Source: Winogradskyella flava (GTDB lineage Bacteria; Bacteroidota; Bacteroidia; Flavobacteriales; Flavobacteriaceae). Taken from it: a stretch of 64,000 bases of DNA. Under the pieces are notes generated by a model. The model was not told where the DNA came from. It ran no database searches and saw nothing but the letters and a program-made list of their open reading frames with translations. Each line of letters opens with the position of its first letter. Positions within the stretch are counted from its first letter, which is position 1. The stretch is taken from assembly GCF_014243395.1 (NCBI RefSeq), contig NZ_JACLCP010000004.1, positions 279,192 to 343,191 of the forward strand, given 5' to 3'. Positions 27,601 through 36,127 of this stretch are shown here, piece after piece. A program made the translations under genes and the position numbers.

Positions 27601-30600
27601 TATTAAATTCATATGAAGTCACATTACCTACATCTTCATTATTTAGAATAACAATACCTCCAGGATTTGTAACTACATTTAGTCTATAGCCGTTTGCATT
27701 GGTTATTGGTGACCAACTTAAATCCGTCCCTACTTCAACTTCGGTATCTCCATTTAAAGGTAAAGTCAGAGTGGTACAATCAGGAATCGTTGCAGCATCT
27801 GTTGATATTGTGAAACTTTCTTCTGTACATGGCCCAATAGCTTCACCTTCATCATTAAAGGGGATAACGGTTACATAAACAGTTTCTCCACCAGTAAAGT
27901 CCACTGGAAATTCGTAGGTTGTCACATCACCCAAGGTTTCATTAATAATCGTACCACCTGGTTGTATGGTAATTTCTAATCGATAGCCACTGGCAAATAA
28001 TACATCTTCCCAGGTTAAGTTGGTATTTACAGGAACGTCTGTGGCTCCATCCAGCGGCAAGACCAGTTGAGTGCATTCTGGAATTGGACAGTCTAAAACA
28101 TCACCAATTATGGTCCAACCGAAATTGTCGATTATACTTTGTCGCTCTTGTAAGGCGTCGCAGTATAATAATGTCGATGCACCTAGTGTTATTCCAGGTG
28201 TAAGGGTAAGGTCCGACCAAGCAATTAAAGTCGCATCATAGTTTTCCCTTGATAAGCCTGAACGATCTAACATGTTCGTAGCATTAGTAACATTACTGAT
28301 ATCCCAAGTCACTAAATTTTGATTAAAAGCAGTGGCATCTCTAAACATACTTCGCATAGTGACCGTACCGATATTCCAAGCATCCATGGATTGGTTATAT
28401 GCTATAGCGTCCCTGAACATATTCTCCATATTTGCAACACCTGTAACGCGCCAATTGTTTAAAGTTTGATTAAATGCCGTGGCACCATAGAACATATCTT
28501 CCATGGTAGTTACAGCACGAACATTCCAGCTATCTATGTTACTGTTAAAAGCTATGGCGTCTTGAAACATGCCTTCCATAGTGGTTACAGAAGCTACGTT
28601 CCAACTAGTCATGGCTTGGTTGTATGTTGCTGCACTTCTAAACATTTCTCTCATTGTAGTCACAAATGATACATCCCAGGAATCGATACCTTGATTAAAG
28701 AGTGCAGCACCTTTGAACATGGCTTGCATATTTAGGACCTCACCTGTATCCCAATTATCTAAAGGTTGATCAAAAGCAACTGCCTGCTCAAACATGGACA
28801 TCATATTGGTAACAGAAGCAACATTCCAAGTATTCAATGGATTATTAAAAAGGGTGGCGCCATTAAACATCGAATCTGTAAGTGTCACAGAACTGACATC
28901 CCAAGAACTTAAAGGCTCATTAAAACTTGTGGCATCTTGGAACATGGAAGACATTGTTGCAACAGCACTAACATCCCAATCATCGATGGGTTGATTAAAG
29001 AGCGTTGCGCCCTCGAACATAGAACTCATATTTACAACAGAGTTAACATCCCATTGATTTAAGGGTTCGTTAAATGCAATTGCATTTTCGAACATACTAG
29101 ATGTCGTCAGTACGTTGGTAACATTCCAGCTATTAATGTCTTGATTGAACAGAACAGCGTTAAAGAACATACCATTCATGTTCGTTACAGAAGAAACATC
29201 CCAAAGATTTAAAGGTTGATTAAAGGATATTGCACTAGCGAACATGCGACTCGTTATTGTAACGCTACTAACATCCCAATCATTCAGTGGCTGATTAAAG
29301 CTTGAAGCGTTGGAAAACATTTGACTCATGTTAATGACGTTACCAACATTCCACTGGGCTATGGGTTGATTGAAAGCGGTTGCCGAAAAAAACATTTCTT
29401 GCATAGTGTCTACGCTGCTAACATTCCAGCCACTTAAGTCACTGTTAAAAGCTGTTGCGCCATCAAACATTTCTTGCATTGTAGTAACACTGTTAACATT
29501 CCAATTACTTAAAGGTTGATTAAAAGCAGTTGCCCCTTTAAACATACTCTCCATAGTGGTTACATTACTCACGTTCCAATTACTTATTGGCTGATTGAAT
29601 GCAGTAGCTGTTTCAAACATTCTCTGCATAGTGGTCACACTAGAAGTATCCCAAATATCAATATTTTGATTAAATGTGTTTGTTCTAAAGAACATTAAAG
29701 ACATGTTTGTAACATTGCTCACGTCCCAATTGTTGAGCGGCTGATCGTATATTTCTGTTACACCAAACATTCCAAACATGTTGGTGACATTACTTACATC
29801 CCAAGAATTAATATTTCCATTGAAGTTTCTGCAGACTATAAACATTCTACTCATGTCTGTAACTGTAGATAGATTAGGAATATCCGTGGCTAGATATTCC
29901 ATATTTTCGCAGCCGGCAAAACCACCTTGCATGCTTTGCCAAACTTGGGTTCCCCATTGATCTATGGATAGCAACTTCTGGGCATCACTATTAAATTCTT
30001 CATGTCGTGGAGCTGGAAAATCACCAATAATACTAATGGTATAAATACCTGGTACTAAATACGTATGTGTAATATCTCCAGTGACATTGTTGTTGTATTG
30101 TCCATCACCCCAATCGACAGAAAAATCATAAGTTATTCCTGATCTTGTTTGGAGTTTAAGCTGGTTAATAGGTGTCGTATTATTATTGTATTGAATCTGA
30201 GTATCATAAGTTAATTTAAACGCCTCTGGACTGTTTACCCAACTTTCAACAGTTTTAAAATAAATTTCTTGGCAGCCCACGGCTGGTCCTTCATCATTGT
30301 AAGGAATTACTGTAACATACACATTGTCTCCAGGCAAAAACTCATTGGTAAAAGTGACACTAACCACATTACCGACATCTTCATTATCAAAAATTATTTG
30401 TAAAATATTACCCATATCATCTTCTCGACGTATGCTTACGAGATAACCTGTTGCGTTAGGAGCAGGATCCCAAATGATATTTGAGTTTGCAGGCACATTA
30501 AGGTCGCCATCAATTGGTGAAATTATATTGGTACAGATTACAAAAGAACAATCTACACTATCACCTGTAATAGTCCAGTTATGATTGTCAATAAGGTCTT

Positions 30601-32296
30601 GTCTTTCGTCGATTCCTTCGCAATAGGTCAAAGTATTGGCGCCTAGTGACACGTTGTTTTGAACACTTTGAGCTGCCCAACCAATTAGGGTATTATCATA
30701 ATTTTCTAATGTGAGATTAGAATTGCTCAACATATTGATCATATTGGTAACACTTGTAATGTTCCATGTTCCAAGAGTTTGGTCAAAAATAGACGCGTTA
30801 TTAAATGCGTTACTCATATTTGTAACATTCGCGACATTCCAATTATCTAATGGTTGATTAAATAGAGGGCTATTAAAGAAAATGCCACTTATATTGGTAA
30901 GAGCACTCGTTGTCCAGTTGTTTAATGGTTGATTAAATTGTAAAGCAGCATTAAACATACTGCCCATATTGGTGACGTTGGAAACATCCCAAGTATCTAT
31001 AGTTTGATTAAAATCTGGCGCATAATTAAACATTGAAGACATATTGGTAACGTTACCTACATTCCAATTGCCTATAGGTTGATTAAAATTACAACGTCTA
31101 AACATAGCGCTCATATCGGTGACGTTAGCAACATTCCAGTTATCTAAAGGCTGATCAAAAACGGTTCCTCCAAATAAACCATCAAACATGCCTTGCATAC
31201 TAGTGACATTGCTTACATCCCAGTCGTTTAAAGGCTGATTGAACAATCTCGCTCTTTCAAACAATAAAATCATAGAAGTCACATTGCTTACATCCCAATT
31301 ACCTATAGGTTGATTAAATACAGACGCTTCTTTAAACATACTATCCATTAAAGTGACATTGGAAACATTCCATTGGTCTAAAGGTTGATTAAACGCATTG
31401 GCATCTTCAAACATACGTGCCATATTTATGACATTACTGACATCCCAATTATTTAGAGGTTGGTTAAATACTCTTGCGTCTTCGAACATTTCGCCCATAT
31501 CTGTAACATTGGCAACATTCCAAGAGTTCAAAGGGGAGTTATATTGAGATGTATTGGCAAACATTCGGAACATAGTAGTCACTTGATTCACACTCCAATT
31601 GTCAATATTCTGGTTAAACGATGCTGCTTCGTTGAACATACTGGTCATATCCGTAACGGAGGACGTATTCCAGCTATCCAATGGTTCGTTAAAGTTTCGG
31701 GCATCGAAGAATGTTTCAGACATATCGGTAACTGAGCTAACGTTCCAATTGTCTAAAGGGCGGTTAAAGATTCTGGCATCAGCGAACATACCTGAAATAT
31801 CTATAATGGTAGTCGTGTCCCAATTATTCAGGATACCATTAAAGGCTGTACAATCCCTAAACATGTTTTTCAAGCTTATGACTTGTGATAAATTAGGGGA
31901 GTCAATGGCATCAAAGTTTAAGTTTCTACAGCCCCAAAATGCATTTTCCATACTTAACCATTGGGTGGTTCCCCAACTCAGAATTTCTTCTATTTTAAAT
32001 CGGTCGCCTGTATTATTAAAATAAATTTGAGGAAATGTTCCGGATATATTGATGGTGTAAGCACCAACAGTGGCATAAGTATGGGTAATATTACCTGTAA
32101 TATTTGTATCGGTATTGCCATCGCCCCAATCTACTGTATAATTGTAAGTCAATGCTGGATTTGTCGGTATCTCAATTTGGTTATCTAACGTAGAATTATT
32201 TTCAGTATTAGCTGTATTCCATATAGCACTAAAGTCCTGCGCAAAGACATTAATGCAAAACAATAGTGCTAGTGTAAATAGGAATTTTCTGTTCAT
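24608..32296 (-). CDS. Giant BspA/DUF285-repeat surface protein with type B T9SS domain
   Basis: 2562 residues. Order: signal peptide (MNRKFLFTLALLFCINVFAQ); PKD-like domain (VDWGDGNTDTN); 15 repeats of about 25 residues of the type FNQPLDNWDVSNVTNMSSMF (BspA/DUF285); one Ig/Fn3-like module; a second PKD-like domain; 21 more DUF285 repeats; 11 Ig/Fn3-like modules of about 95 residues, seven nearly uniform; and the gliding-associated C-terminal domain (SPNADGVNDFWNIEGIE to GYVVIKR). Such domains send proteins through the type IX system to the surface. It is likely an adhesin. PorP/SprF follows 4 bases later. Confidence 0.93.
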   Translation of the reverse strand: MNRKFLFTLALLFCINVFAQDFSAIWNTANTENNSTLDNQIEIPTNPALTYNYTVDWGDGNTDTNITGNITHTYATVGAYTINISGTFPQIYFNNTGDRFKIEEILSWGTTQWLSMENAFWGCRNLNFDAIDSPNLSQVISLKNMFRDCTAFNGILNNWDTTTIIDISGMFADARIFNRPLDNWNVSSVTDMSETFFDARNFNEPLDSWNTSSVTDMTSMFNEAASFNQNIDNWSVNQVTTMFRMFANTSQYNSPLNSWNVANVTDMGEMFEDARVFNQPLNNWDVSNVINMARMFEDANAFNQPLDQWNVSNVTLMDSMFKEASVFNQPIGNWDVSNVTSMILLFERARLFNQPLNDWDVSNVTSMQGMFDGLFGGTVFDQPLDNWNVANVTDMSAMFRRCNFNQPIGNWNVGNVTNMSSMFNYAPDFNQTIDTWDVSNVTNMGSMFNAALQFNQPLNNWTTSALTNISGIFFNSPLFNQPLDNWNVANVTNMSNAFNNASIFDQTLGTWNITSVTNMINMLSNSNLTLENYDNTLIGWAAQSVQNNVSLGANTLTYCEGIDERQDLIDNHNWTITGDSVDCSFVICTNIISPIDGDLNVPANSNIIWDPAPNATGYLVSIRREDDMGNILQIIFDNEDVGNVVSVTFTNEFLPGDNVYVTVIPYNDEGPAVGCQEIYFKTVESWVNSPEAFKLTYDTQIQYNNNTTPINQLKLQTRSGITYDFSVDWGDGQYNNNVTGDITHTYLVPGIYTISIIGDFPAPRHEEFNSDAQKLLSIDQWGTQVWQSMQGGFAGCENMEYLATDIPNLSTVTDMSRMFIVCRNFNGNINSWDVSNVTNMFGMFGVTEIYDQPLNNWDVSNVTNMSLMFFRTNTFNQNIDIWDTSSVTTMQRMFETATAFNQPISNWNVSNVTTMESMFKGATAFNQPLSNWNVNSVTTMQEMFDGATAFNSDLSGWNVSSVDTMQEMFFSATAFNQPIAQWNVGNVINMSQMFSNASSFNQPLNDWDVSSVTITSRMFASAISFNQPLNLWDVSSVTNMNGMFFNAVLFNQDINSWNVTNVLTTSSMFENAIAFNEPLNQWDVNSVVNMSSMFEGATLFNQPIDDWDVSAVATMSSMFQDATSFNEPLSSWDVSSVTLTDSMFNGATLFNNPLNTWNVASVTNMMSMFEQAVAFDQPLDNWDTGEVLNMQAMFKGAALFNQGIDSWDVSFVTTMREMFRSAATYNQAMTSWNVASVTTMEGMFQDAIAFNSNIDSWNVRAVTTMEDMFYGATAFNQTLNNWRVTGVANMENMFRDAIAYNQSMDAWNIGTVTMRSMFRDATAFNQNLVTWDISNVTNATNMLDRSGLSRENYDATLIAWSDLTLTPGITLGASTLLYCDALQERQSIIDNFGWTIIGDVLDCPIPECTQLVLPLDGATDVPVNTNLTWEDVLFASGYRLEITIQPGGTIINETLGDVTTYEFPVDFTGGETVYVTVIPFNDEGEAIGPCTEESFTISTDAATIPDCTTLTLPLNGDTEVEVGTDLSWSPITNANGYRLNVVTNPGGIVILNNEDVGNVTSYEFNTDLPEETSIDVTITPYNDEGDANSCAIENFTTQTIPRPPLCTSMSSPVNNEIDVVINTDISWDAVADATGYLISIGTTSNGIEIANSIDVGNMTSYDIPNDLQNSRTYYVTIIPYNAVGDATGCSEETFTTEDPISTSPVCTSLASPLDGATNVALNLNQITWNAATNATSYRITITGTANNDITNFETTDTFYDFANPFLNGEVVAVSIIPFNATENATGCISESFTIIPETPNCTTLASPLNSATNVAVDLNQITWNAVTNATSYKVTISDTANNDITDFETTDTFYNFANTFLNDEVVTVTIIPINQTVEATGCASESFTIVPETPSCTALANPLDAAPNVATDLNQITWNPVTNATSYKVTISGTANNNVTDFETSDTFYDFTNPFLNSEVVSVIIIPMDGIVEALGCTSESFNIIPETPDCTILASPLNGNTNVAVDLNQITWNALTNVTSYRVTVSGTANNNITDFETTDTFYNFTNTFLNDEVVTVTIIPINQTVEATGCTSESFTIIPDIPDCTNLSSPLNGVINIPTDFNQMTWNPVANATSYKVTISGTADNNVTDFETTDTFYNFTNPFTNSEVVSVTIIPIDGTVEALGCTNESFTIIPETPECTVLSSPLDGAVNVPTDLNQITWNVATNATSYRVTVSGTMNNDIIDFETTDTFYSFSNTFVNEEIVTVTIIPINQTIEATGCISESFTIIPETPNCTSLSSPLGGAVDVATNLNQITWNAVANATSYKVTISGTENNDISNFETTETFYDFTNTFLSNEIVTVAIIPINGIVEAIGCASELFEIVKTPVCSELLNPFDGATDVAIETDLTWESIDNADGYILSVGTVSGGTDIVNNLDVGFTTTYNFDDDLESITTYYVTIIPYNNNGEAENCSESLFTTLLVPKNDVKYGFSPNADGVNDFWNIEGIEEHPNNTVSIYNRWGDLVFEINDYNNTSNVFRGVANKKTKMGAGELPDGTYFFQFSISGEHNFKTLKGYVVIKR
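25195..27185 (-). repeat. Seven tandem 285-bp modules with a 570-bp higher-order period
   Basis: Within the surface protein gene, seven modules of 95 codons are close copies (NQITWN...SYKVTISGT...FETTDTFY). Alternate modules end with INQTVEATGC or IDG.VEALGC. The INQT motif recurs at about 25518, 26088 and 26658, exactly 570 bp apart, so the unit that was duplicated was a two-module dimer. Confidence 0.85.
28260..29830 (-). repeat. Block of 21 DUF285 repeats
   Basis: Repeats of about 75 bp encode FN(Q/E)P(L/I)..W(D/N)V..V(T)..MF units, one after another without spacers. A capping segment (LSRENYDATLIAWSDL) ends the block, as in the first block. Confidence 0.85.
30720..31850 (-). repeat. Block of 15 DUF285 repeats
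   Basis: The first, N-terminal block has the same unit type as the second. One unit has a short insertion (FDGLFGGTV) and the next is shortened by one residue (RRCN). It ends with LTLENYDNTLIGWAAQ, matching the cap of the second block. Confidence 0.85.
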
Positions 32297-32573
32297 ATTG
32301 TTATGATCTTTTGAAATAGCTGCAAATTTTTGAGCCTAAAAAACGTAATATTATCGATAAAATAACCAAAAAACAAGTTAAACGGTATATTTTTGTGGTA
32401 TTATTATCCGTTTTATATTTTATTACTTTTGTTTTTTTATTCTCACCTTGCAAATCTAGTTTAGAATATGATCTTATAATACCCTGAAAACCGTTAAATT
32501 TTATTTATGTAATCCATGCTTTTAAAGATGATATTTCACTTAAACTCGTCAAACCGACCAATCCATAATTCCT

Positions 32574-32581
32574 TATTTTTG
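32574..32581 (+). promoter_or_regulatory. -7 promoter element TATTTTTG before the nitroreductase gene
   Basis: TATTTTTG followed by C lies 14 bases before ATG 32596. It is in the AT-rich 299-base gap between the divergent surface protein and nitroreductase genes; apart from this motif I see nothing else in the gap. Confidence 0.45.
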
Positions 32582-32595
32582 CAAGAAAAATTAGC

Positions 32596-33225
32596 ATGAC
32601 AATTATTGATAATTTAAAATGGCGCTACGCCACCAAAAAATTTGATTCCTCAAAGCCTCTTTCCGAAACGCAAATTCAAACACTAAAGGAAGCGTTTAAC
32701 TTAACAGCGGTATCTTACGGACTACAGACATTAAAAATGGTTGTGGTTGCGGATAAAACTATTCGCGAATCGTTAGTAGAATTTTCATATGGACAGCGTC
32801 AAGTAGTAGATGCCTCTCATTTGCTAATACTTTGTATACAGAATGAGATTGATGAAAAAGACGTAGAAGATCATTTTGATGCTGTAAAAGCTATAAGAAA
32901 TACACCAGACGACATATTAGCCCCATTTAAAACACAAATGAAATCGACTATTGAAGGCATGTCCTCGGATAAAAAAATCAATTGGGCCACTAGACAAGCT
33001 TATATAGCTTTGGGTAATTTAATGACAGTTTGTGCTGTCGAAGAGATAGATGGTTGTCCAATGGAAGGTTTTATTCCATCTGCGATTGATAAAGCTTTAA
33101 ACCTAAATAAATATGGTTTAAGCTCCGTTTTAATGTTTCCAGTCGGCTTCCGAGCCGTGGATGATATGTTTGCCGACTTTAAAAAAGTGAGGAAGCCTAT
33201 ATCAGACACCATTATTGAATTGTAA
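32596..33225 (+). CDS. Nitroreductase-family NAD(P)H-dependent oxidoreductase
   Basis: 209 residues. WRYATKKFDSSKPLS at the start is the FMN-phosphate binding segment, and the C-terminal MFPVGFRAVDD, preceded by KYGLSSV, is typical of NfsB/YdgI-like enzymes. NWATRQAYIALGNLM is the central helix that carries the FMN contacts. These flavoproteins reduce quinones, nitro compounds or similar electrophiles; the physiological substrate is unknown. It is a single gene with its own promoter motif and a 62-base gap to the aminotransferase. Confidence 0.88.
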   Translation: MTIIDNLKWRYATKKFDSSKPLSETQIQTLKEAFNLTAVSYGLQTLKMVVVADKTIRESLVEFSYGQRQVVDASHLLILCIQNEIDEKDVEDHFDAVKAIRNTPDDILAPFKTQMKSTIEGMSSDKKINWATRQAYIALGNLMTVCAVEEIDGCPMEGFIPSAIDKALNLNKYGLSSVLMFPVGFRAVDDMFADFKKVRKPISDTIIEL

Positions 33226-33253
33226 AACGTCTTCTATAGTCTTTTCAAAGACT

Positions 33254-33261
33254 TATATTTG
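33254..33261 (+). promoter_or_regulatory. -7 promoter element TATATTTG before the KdnA-like gene
   Basis: TATATTTG fits TAnnTTTG and lies 26 bases before ATG 33288, suggesting separate transcription from the nitroreductase gene. Confidence 0.45.
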
Positions 33262-33287
33262 TTTAAGAAAACTCAACATTCAAATTT

Positions 33288-34487
33288 ATGCCTGGATTCG
33301 AATTATTTAGCGATTTAGAACGCAAAGAAGTTAACGATGTTTTAGATAATGGCGTGTTAATGCGCTATGGATTCGATGGTATGCGCAATGGCCATTGGAA
33401 AGCCAAAGAATTAGAGTCTGAATTAACAAAGACGTTTAATTCTAAATACGTTCAGCTTGTTTCTAGTGGTACAGCCGCAGTATCTGTGGCGCTTGCTTCG
33501 GCAGGAGTAGGAGCAGGAGATGAGGTTATTATGCCCACATTTACTTTTGTAGCGAGTTTTGAAGCTATAATTATGCTAGGTGCTGTTCCAGTTTTGGTTG
33601 ATATTGATGATACATTAACATTAGATCCAGACGCTGTCGAAGAAGCTGTGACACCAAAGACAAAAGCCGTAATGGTTGTACAGATGTGCGGTAGTATGGC
33701 TAATATGGACGCTTTACGTTCAGTTTGCGATAAACATAACCTTATTTTTGTTGAAGACGCTTGCCAAGCTATTGGTGGTAGCTATAAGGGAAAGCCATTG
33801 GGAAGTATTGCAGATGTAGGTTGTTTTTCATTCGATTTTGTGAAGACTATCACTTGTGGAGAAGGTGGAGCAGTAGTAACTAATAAGCAAGATTATTATT
33901 CTAATGCAGACCACTACAGTGATCACGGTCATGATCACATTGGCAATGACAGAGGCGCAGAAACCCACCCTTTTTTAGGCTATAATTTTAGAATTTCAGA
34001 ATTAAATGCTGCCGTAGGTTTAGCCCAAGTAAGACGTTTGTCTGAGTTTATCACTATTCAAAAAAGAAACTATACTATTATTCGAGAGGCCCTATCTCAG
34101 GTTCCAGAGGTCACCTTTAGATCAGTTCCAGATGGAGGCGAAGAAAGTTATTCATTTTTAAACTTTTTCTTGCCAAACTTAGAATCTGCCAGACAAGTTT
34201 CAAGAGCATTCAAAGATAATGATATTGATGTTTGTTGGAATTACTATGATAACAATTGGCACTACATAAGAAAGTGGGAGCACCTGAAAGACGCAAAATC
34301 TTTATATCCTTTAACTTTAGAAATTAAAGATGCTTTGAGAAAACTTAAGACCAAAGACTTTTCCAAATCAGATCATTGGATTGGGCGTAATATTTCTTGT
34401 TTGATAAAGCTATCTTGGACGGAAAAGGAGGTGATTGCTCGAGCAGAGAAAATGGTGCAACTCATTAAAGAAGCCTTTAAAAGCTAA
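33288..34487 (+). CDS. DegT/DnrJ/EryC1 aminotransferase, KdnA-like
   Basis: 399 residues, PLP-dependent sugar aminotransferase. The PLP lysine lies in FDFVKTITCGEGGAV near residue 187; VEDACQAIGGSYKG and SSGTAAVSVAL are family motifs. The N-terminus MPGFELF and the segment YSDHGHDHIGNDRGAE resemble, as I remember it, KdnA of Shewanella, which with KdnB converts Kdo to 8-amino-Kdo for LPS. A KdnB-type alcohol dehydrogenase is not next to it. Family is certain; the Kdo8N role is a moderate inference. Confidence 0.8.
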   Translation: MPGFELFSDLERKEVNDVLDNGVLMRYGFDGMRNGHWKAKELESELTKTFNSKYVQLVSSGTAAVSVALASAGVGAGDEVIMPTFTFVASFEAIIMLGAVPVLVDIDDTLTLDPDAVEEAVTPKTKAVMVVQMCGSMANMDALRSVCDKHNLIFVEDACQAIGGSYKGKPLGSIADVGCFSFDFVKTITCGEGGAVVTNKQDYYSNADHYSDHGHDHIGNDRGAETHPFLGYNFRISELNAAVGLAQVRRLSEFITIQKRNYTIIREALSQVPEVTFRSVPDGGEESYSFLNFFLPNLESARQVSRAFKDNDIDVCWNYYDNNWHYIRKWEHLKDAKSLYPLTLEIKDALRKLKTKDFSKSDHWIGRNISCLIKLSWTEKEVIARAEKMVQLIKEAFKS

Positions 34488-34546
34488 GTTATTCTGACTG
34501 TATGGCCTTTGTATAGGCTAATAATTCTTTTTTCTGCGTTCAGATA

Positions 34547-34573
34547 CATAACTTTATAAAAAATAAAGTTATG
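34547..34573. promoter_or_regulatory. Perfect palindrome covering the GH16 start codon
   Basis: CATAACTTTAT (34547-34557), five A, ATAAAGTTATG (34563-34573). The right arm includes the ATG. In RNA the 11-bp stem would hide the start codon; in DNA it could be a dimeric operator. The left arm TAACTTTA also resembles a -7 element. Confidence 0.5.
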
Positions 34574-36127
34574 AAGCAGAATTATCTTCTTACCTCATTT
34601 TTATTGCTTTTACTTAATGTATTGGTCGCCCAACAAATGCCTATTAATTTCTCATTAGGCTCTCATGGTTTCAATGCTTTTGATAGCAGTAGTTTTGCAT
34701 TCAATGTAGATCCTGTAGATCCCAATAATCCAACAGGTGAGTTTTTTAATGATGGTAGTGCAGCTTGGCAAGGGTTTTATCTGGATTTAGCTACTCCGAT
34801 AGATTTGGATACTGAACAAATAATTACCTTATCATTCTACCAGTTTGATCCCAATATGCATTCCATTATGATAAAATTAGAGAATGGTACCAACCCCGAT
34901 GTGGAAGTTGTTCAAACCAATTCAGGTTCTGGCTGGTCTTATGATATCCAATTTGACTTTTCAAATGCAACACTGAGTGGTGTAGGAACAGCACTGAATG
35001 CTACTGGAGCCTATTCAAGATTGACTATTTTTATTGATGGAGGAGAGACCATACCAGGAACATACATCATCGATGATATAAATGATGGTTCCCAACCTAA
35101 TGATCCTAATGCGCTCGATGTCGTTTATAATGATTTGGTATGGGCAGATGAATTTGATGTCAATGGCGCCTTGGATTCAAATAACTGGTTTCAGCAAACA
35201 CAGCTTCCTGCTGGAGGTAATTGGTTTAATGGCGAACAACAACATTATACCAATCGCATAGAAAATTCTTATGTCGATAACGGATTCTTGAATATTGTTG
35301 CGATAAAGGAAAGTTTTACCGACCAAAACGAAACAAAACAATATACATCGGCAAGATTGAACTCTAAGTTCGCATTTACTTATGGTAGGATAGATGTAAG
35401 AGCTAAGCTCCCTGAGGGCGATGGTACATGGCCTGCAATATGGACATTAGGAAAGAATATTAGCGAGGCTGGGGCGTATTGGCAAACTCAAGGTTTTGGC
35501 ACTACAGGTTGGCCAGCATGCGGCGAGATAGATATAATGGAACATGGATTAGGGGCTGTAAATCATGTAAGTAGCGCTTTGCACACACCATCAAGCTTTG
35601 GGAATACCATGAATGTTCAGTCGTATATTTTAAATGATGTCGCCAATGAGTTTCATGTTTATTCCATGAATTGGTCACCAAATCAAATTACGTTTTTAAT
35701 TGATGGCGTTGGCTTCTACACTTATAATCCTGCGGTAAAAAATGATGATACGTGGCCTTTTGATGAGGATCAGTATTTACTACTTAATGTCGCTATGGGT
35801 GGCATTGCAGGTGCCATAGATCCTAACTTTACTCAGAGTAGTATGGTTATTGATTATGTTAGGGTTTACCAAAACACGGGTTTGGGCGTAGACGATGTGT
35901 TTGAAAACGAATTTAGTATTTACCCTAATCCTGCATCTAGCACAATTCACATAAAAACAAATGCTCAAATCGAAAGTTTAGAACTATACAATACGCTAGG
36001 TCAAAGCGTTGTCTCCAAATATCGAAACACCAAAATATTGAATATTGAAAGTTTAAAATCTGGAGTCTACATTCTCAAGATAAAGTCAAACGGTAGCTCA
36101 GTTACTAAACGTGTATTGATAGACTAA
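34571..36127 (+). CDS. GH16 beta-glucanase (laminarinase-like) with type A T9SS domain
   Basis: 518 residues. Signal peptide (MKQNYLLTSFLLLLLNVLVAQ), then a beta-sandwich carbohydrate-binding-like domain (about 22-175), GH16 catalytic domain (about 185-430), and a type A C-terminal sorting domain (about 440-518, SIYPNPASSTIHI to KRVLID). The catalytic ExDxxE is in GEIDIMEHG, with WPAIWTLG before it, as in laminarinases that cut beta-1,3-glucans. It is exported by the type IX system. It overlaps the convergent ribB gene by 4 bases. A start-codon palindrome suggests regulation. Confidence 0.93.
   Translation: MKQNYLLTSFLLLLLNVLVAQQMPINFSLGSHGFNAFDSSSFAFNVDPVDPNNPTGEFFNDGSAAWQGFYLDLATPIDLDTEQIITLSFYQFDPNMHSIMIKLENGTNPDVEVVQTNSGSGWSYDIQFDFSNATLSGVGTALNATGAYSRLTIFIDGGETIPGTYIIDDINDGSQPNDPNALDVVYNDLVWADEFDVNGALDSNNWFQQTQLPAGGNWFNGEQQHYTNRIENSYVDNGFLNIVAIKESFTDQNETKQYTSARLNSKFAFTYGRIDVRAKLPEGDGTWPAIWTLGKNISEAGAYWQTQGFGTTGWPACGEIDIMEHGLGAVNHVSSALHTPSSFGNTMNVQSYILNDVANEFHVYSMNWSPNQITFLIDGVGFYTYNPAVKNDDTWPFDEDQYLLLNVAMGGIAGAIDPNFTQSSMVIDYVRVYQNTGLGVDDVFENEFSIYPNPASSTIHIKTNAQIESLELYNTLGQSVVSKYRNTKILNIESLKSGVYILKIKSNGSSVTKRVLID

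Noticed and set aside
31599..32024. 141-codon plus-strand frame inside the giant surface protein gene
   Set aside because: It is a mirror of the repeated DUF285 codons on the true strand; the regular repeat pattern produces long shadow frames.
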